Made by a program: the position numbers and the translations under genes. Positions 5,967 to 8,759 of a stretch of DNA of 8,759 bases are shown here, in pieces (the stretch's first letter is position 1; every line of letters begins with the position of its first letter). This DNA is from Clostridia bacterium. GTDB taxonomy: Bacteria > Bacillota_A > Clostridia > Christensenellales > Aristaeellaceae. The notes under the pieces were generated by a model, which saw only the letters and a program-made list of their open reading frames with translations, was not told where the DNA came from and searched no databases. The stretch is taken from positions 1-8,759 of the forward strand of contig JAFXMP010000002.1 in the NCBI GenBank assembly GCA_017530275.1, read 5' to 3'.

Positions 5967-8564
5967 ATGAGCAACAATCAGTACACCCAGAAATCCATGG
6001 AAACCATCCAGCTGGCCCAGCGCATGGCCCAGGAAAGAGGTCATCAGCAATTGGAACAGGCGCACCTGCTTTCCGCCCTGCTGAATCTGCCGGAAGGGCT
6101 GATCCCGCAGCTTTTGGCGAAGATGAACGTGGATGCCGACACCCTGCGCCAGGGTACGGACAGTATTTTGCAAAAGCTGCCCCAGGTGCGCGGCCTTTCC
6201 CGGGAGGAGGGCAAGGTTTATGTATCCGCCGATATGGACAAGGCCCTTCGAACTGCGGCGGATGAAGCGGCCCGGATGAAGGACGAATACATTTCGGTGG
6301 AGCATTTGTTCCTGGCCTTGATCAAGACGGCGGACAAGGACCTGGCGACCCTGTTCAAGCGGCTGAACATTTCGGAGGGCGCGTTCCTGAAAGCGCTTTC
6401 GACGGTGCGCGGCGCGGCCCGCGTGACCAGCGACAACCCGGAGGACACCTACGACGCCCTGGCGAAGTACGGCTCTGATCTGGTGGATATGGCCCGGAAG
6501 GGCAAGCTGGACCCCGTCATCGGCCGCGACAGCGAAATCCGGGACGTGATCCGCATTCTGAGCCGCAAGAGCAAAAACAATCCCGTTTTGATCGGTGAGC
6601 CCGGCGTGGGCAAAACAGCCATCGCCGAGGGCCTGGCCCTGCGCATCGTGCGCGGCGACGTGCCCGACAGCCTGAAAGACCGCTCCGTGTTCTCCCTGGA
6701 CATGGGCTCCCTGATCGCCGGGGCCAAGTTCCGGGGCGAGTTTGAAGAACGCTTAAAAGCGGTTCTTGCCGAAATCAAAAAGAGCGAAGGCAAGATCATC
6801 CTGTTCATCGACGAGCTGCACACCATCGTGGGCGCGGGCAAGACCGAGGGCAGCATGGACGCGGGCAACCTCTTGAAGCCCATGCTGGCCCGGGGCGAGC
6901 TGCACTGCATCGGCGCGACCACCCTGGACGAATACCGCAAATACGTGGAAAAGGACGCGGCCCTGGAACGCCGTTTCCAGCCCGTCATGGTGAACGAGCC
7001 CACGGTGGAGGACACCATTTCCATCCTGCGCGGCCTGAAAGAACGCTACGAGGTGTTCCACGGGGTCAAGATTCAGGACGGCGCTCTGATTGCCGCCGCT
7101 ACCCTGTCCAACCGTTACATCACCGACCGTTTTCTGCCCGATAAGGCCATCGACCTGGTGGACGAAGCCTGTGCCATGATCCGCACGGAAATGGACTCCA
7201 TGCCCCAGGAACTGGACGAGATCCGCCGGCGCATCATGCAGCACGAAATCGAGGAAGCGGCCCTGAAAAAGGAAACCGACCCGCTCAGCCAGGAACGTTT
7301 GACGATCCTGCGCCAGGAACTGTCCGACATGCGCGACCAGTTCCAGGAAATGCAGACCCGCTGGGAAAACGAAAAGAACGATATCGGCAAGGTGCAGAAG
7401 CTGCGCGAGGACATCGAGCGGGTGAACGCCGAAATCGAAAAGGCCAAGCAGAAATACGATCTGACCAAGGCGGCCGAACTGCAATACGGCGAGCTGCCAA
7501 AATTAAAAGCTGAACTGGAAGAAGCAGAAAAGGAAAACCCCGTCAAAAACACCCTGCTGCGTGACAAGGTGACGGAGGACGAAATCGCCCGCATCGTATC
7601 CCGCTGGACGGGCATTCCCGTGAGCAAGCTCATGGAGGGCGAACGGGAAAAGCTGCTCCGCCTGCCCGACGTGCTGCACAAGCGGGTCATCGGCCAGGAC
7701 GAAGCCGTGGAAAGCGTCAGCGAAGCCATCCTGCGTTCCCGGGCGGGGGTGGCCGACGAAAACAGGCCCATCGGTTCCTTCCTGTTCTTAGGCCCCACCG
7801 GGGTGGGCAAAACCGAGCTGGCGAAGACCCTGGCCGAAGCCCTATTCGACGACGAAAAAAACCTGGTGCGCATCGATATGACGGAGTACATGGAGAAATT
7901 CTCCGTCAGCCGCCTGATCGGGGCCCCTCCGGGATATGTGGGCTATGAGGAGGGCGGCCAGCTCACCGAAGCCGTAAGACGGCATCCCTACTCCGTGGTG
8001 CTGTTCGATGAAATGGAAAAGGCCCATCCCGACGTGTTCAATATCCTGCTGCAAATCCTGGACGATGGGCGCGTTACCGACAGCCAGGGCCGCACCGTTG
8101 ACTTCCGCAACACCATCCTGATCATGACCAGCAACTTAGGCTCTGCGCAGATTTTGGACGGCATCGACGCAAACGGCCATCTGTCCCAGGAGACTAAGGA
8201 TGCCGTACAAGGTTTGCTGCGCAGCCATTTCCGCCCTGAGTTCCTGAACCGGATCGACGATACCGTGATGTTTACGCCTTTGGATAAGGCCCAGGTGCGC
8301 TCCATCGTGGACCTGCTGCTGAACCGGCTGAAAGCGCGGCTCAAGGAAAAGCAGCTGAACCTGCGCCTCACCGACGCGGCGTTCGACAAGCTGATGGACC
8401 TGGGCTACGATCCCGTTTACGGCGCCCGGCCCATGAAACGGGTTCTGCAATCCAAAGTGGAAACCCTGGTGGCCCGCAAGCTGATCGCCGGGGATATCCT
8501 GCCCGGCCAGACAATCGTGGTGGATGCCCCTGCGGATGGAGATTTCACCGCGTCAGCTGAATAA
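5967..8564 (+). CDS. clpB: ATP-dependent chaperone ClpB (Hsp100 disaggregase)
   Basis: ClpB is a hexameric AAA+ machine that, with DnaK/DnaJ/GrpE, pulls polypeptides out of aggregates after heat stress. The 865-residue length is typical (E. coli 857). Domains in order are a double Clp_N repeat (about 6-145); AAA+ 1 with Walker A GEPGVGKT (210-217), Walker B LFIDE (Asp282/Glu283) and pore loop [11 protein letters not shown]; a coiled-coil middle domain (about 418-524, [13 protein letters not shown] to EEAEKEN) that separates ClpB from ClpA and is the docking site for DnaK; AAA+ 2 with Walker A GPTGVGKT (609-616), Walker B LFDE (Asp681/Glu682) and pore loop [14 protein letters not shown] (Tyr657); and a C-terminal D2-small domain (RPEFLNRID..., YGARPMKR). 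Position 255 in the first pore loop is Phe where E. coli has Tyr, a conservative change. No ClpP-binding IGF/L loop is seen, consistent with refolding rather than proteolysis. It is a single-gene unit with its own promoter and terminator, apparently under CtsR. Confidence 0.98.
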   Translation: MSNNQYTQKSMETIQLAQRMAQERGHQQLEQAHLLSALLNLPEGLIPQLLAKMNVDADTLRQGTDSILQKLPQVRGLSREEGKVYVSADMDKALRTAADEAARMKDEYISVEHLFLALIKTADKDLATLFKRLNISEGAFLKALSTVRGAARVTSDNPEDTYDALAKYGSDLVDMARKGKLDPVIGRDSEIRDVIRILSRKSKNNPVLIGEPGVGKTAIAEGLALRIVRGDVPDSLKDRSVFSLDMGSLIAGAKFRGEFEERLKAVLAEIKKSEGKIILFIDELHTIVGAGKTEGSMDAGNLLKPMLARGELHCIGATTLDEYRKYVEKDAALERRFQPVMVNEPTVEDTISILRGLKERYEVFHGVKIQDGALIAAATLSNRYITDRFLPDKAIDLVDEACAMIRTEMDSMPQELDEIRRRIMQHEIEEAALKKETDPLSQERLTILRQELSDMRDQFQEMQTRWENEKNDIGKVQKLREDIERVNAEIEKAKQKYDLTKAAELQYGELPKLKAELEEAEKENPVKNTLLRDKVTEDEIARIVSRWTGIPVSKLMEGEREKLLRLPDVLHKRVIGQDEAVESVSEAILRSRAGVADENRPIGSFLFLGPTGVGKTELAKTLAEALFDDEKNLVRIDMTEYMEKFSVSRLIGAPPGYVGYEEGGQLTEAVRRHPYSVVLFDEMEKAHPDVFNILLQILDDGRVTDSQGRTVDFRNTILIMTSNLGSAQILDGIDANGHLSQETKDAVQGLLRSHFRPEFLNRIDDTVMFTPLDKAQVRSIVDLLLNRLKARLKEKQLNLRLTDAAFDKLMDLGYDPVYGARPMKRVLQSKVETLVARKLIAGDILPGQTIVVDAPADGDFTASAE

Positions 8565-8585
8565 ACCCATCGCTTATCTTACACG

Positions 8586-8616
8586 ACTGCCGGAGGGGGC
8601 ATGCCCCTCCGGCAGT
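8586..8616 (+). terminator. Terminator hairpin of clpB
   Basis: ACTGCCGGAGGGG (8586-8598) pairs perfectly with CCCCTCCGGCAGT (8604-8616), a 13-bp GC-rich stem with the 5-nt loop GCATG, 21 bp after the clpB stop. The tail is only AAATTT before the group II intron begins at 8623. A normal T-run may have been separated from the hairpin by the intron insertion and could resume at the intron's 3' junction, outside the window. Confidence 0.82.
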
Positions 8617-8622
8617 AAATTT

Positions 8623-8759
8623 GTGTGCCGGGCATGGCACGATTCTTGCGGGTGAAAGTCCTGCCACGGGTATTTACCGCCAAGTGTAGCGAACCGCAAG
8701 CTGCTGCCGGCAACGGCAGGAGGGGAGGAAGCGGTGTAGCAAAGCCAGCGAGCCTACGA
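8623..8759 (+). mobile_element. Group II intron, 5' end (domain I start; continues beyond the window)
   Basis: The sequence from 8623 opens with GTGTG, the conserved group II 5' boundary (GUGYG). Structured segments typical of domain I follow: GTGCC (8625-8629) with GGCAC (8636-8640); GCGGG with CCTGC, closing the loop TGAAAGT within the familiar GGTGAAAGTCCTGCC block (8650-8664); ACCGC (8693-8697) with GCGGT (8731-8735); and inside that CTGCCG (8704-8709) with CGGCAG (8714-8719), closed by a GCAA tetraloop of the GNRA type. No coding region is visible in these 137 bases, as expected, since the LtrA-type reverse transcriptase/maturase lies in domain IV further downstream. The intron has the same orientation as clpB and starts 6 bp after its terminator hairpin. 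The boundary call is firm; the class (IIC suggested by position) cannot be fixed without domains V-VI and the protein. Confidence 0.85.

Noticed and set aside
6449..7891. Minus-strand Ser/Arg-rich open frames opposite clpB (6449-7024, 6753-7484, 7115-7891)
   Set aside because: Low-complexity compositions typical of antisense frames of a GC-rich gene; clpB is certain on the other strand.
1..8759. CRISPR array, tRNA or rRNA gene, prophage or defence island
   Set aside because: No evenly spaced long repeats, cloverleaf, rRNA-like segment or phage/defence protein was seen. The genes are mostly housekeeping metabolism, transport and stress response, and the only mobile element is the intron at the right edge.

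Overview
The window looks like a piece of chromosome from a Gram-positive, moderately GC-rich Clostridia-type Firmicute, plausibly a gut commensal. The grounds are purine-rich Shine-Dalgarno sites, a SigA-type promoter with an overlapping CtsR-like operator (CtsR is a Firmicutes regulator), a long-form class I mannose-6-phosphate isomerase and a YgjV-like membrane protein. All seven genes lie on the + strand. No gene-free stretch exceeds 300 bases; the longest is the roughly 290 bp in front of clpB. Species cannot be named from the sequence alone.

Left part (1-2439). The window opens inside the ATPase gene of a polar amino acid ABC importer. This protein carries an unusual C-terminal extension resembling a degenerate GHKL/anti-sigma-type ATPase domain. 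After two tandem stem-loops comes a small membrane protein with three hydrophobic segments (YgjV/CBU_0592-like) joined to a GNAT-like soluble tail. A divergent but catalytically intact ribose-phosphate pyrophosphokinase follows 26 bp downstream.

Middle part (2510-5674). A PPC/DUF296 protein is followed by a ROK-family sugar kinase. The kinase is only 13 bp from a 584-residue class I mannose-6-phosphate isomerase, whose first 235 or so residues are an extra domain of unknown role. Kinase plus isomerase form an obvious pair: phosphorylate a hexose, then feed it as fructose 6-phosphate into glycolysis, or run in reverse to make mannose 6-phosphate. A hairpin at 5783-5820 probably ends this transcript.

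Right part (5866-8759). clpB, the disaggregase, is a stand-alone heat-shock gene. It has a near-consensus promoter with an extended -10 and a CtsR-like direct repeat at the predicted transcription start. A 13-bp GC-rich hairpin follows the stop codon. Six bases after that hairpin begins GTGTG, with structured RNA characteristic of the 5' end of a group II intron that runs off the window. Insertion just behind a terminator hairpin is the target habit of bacterial class IIC introns.

I did not find a clearly new system. The best leads are the ABC ATPase fusion, the extra domain on the isomerase, and the intron placed behind the clpB terminator.
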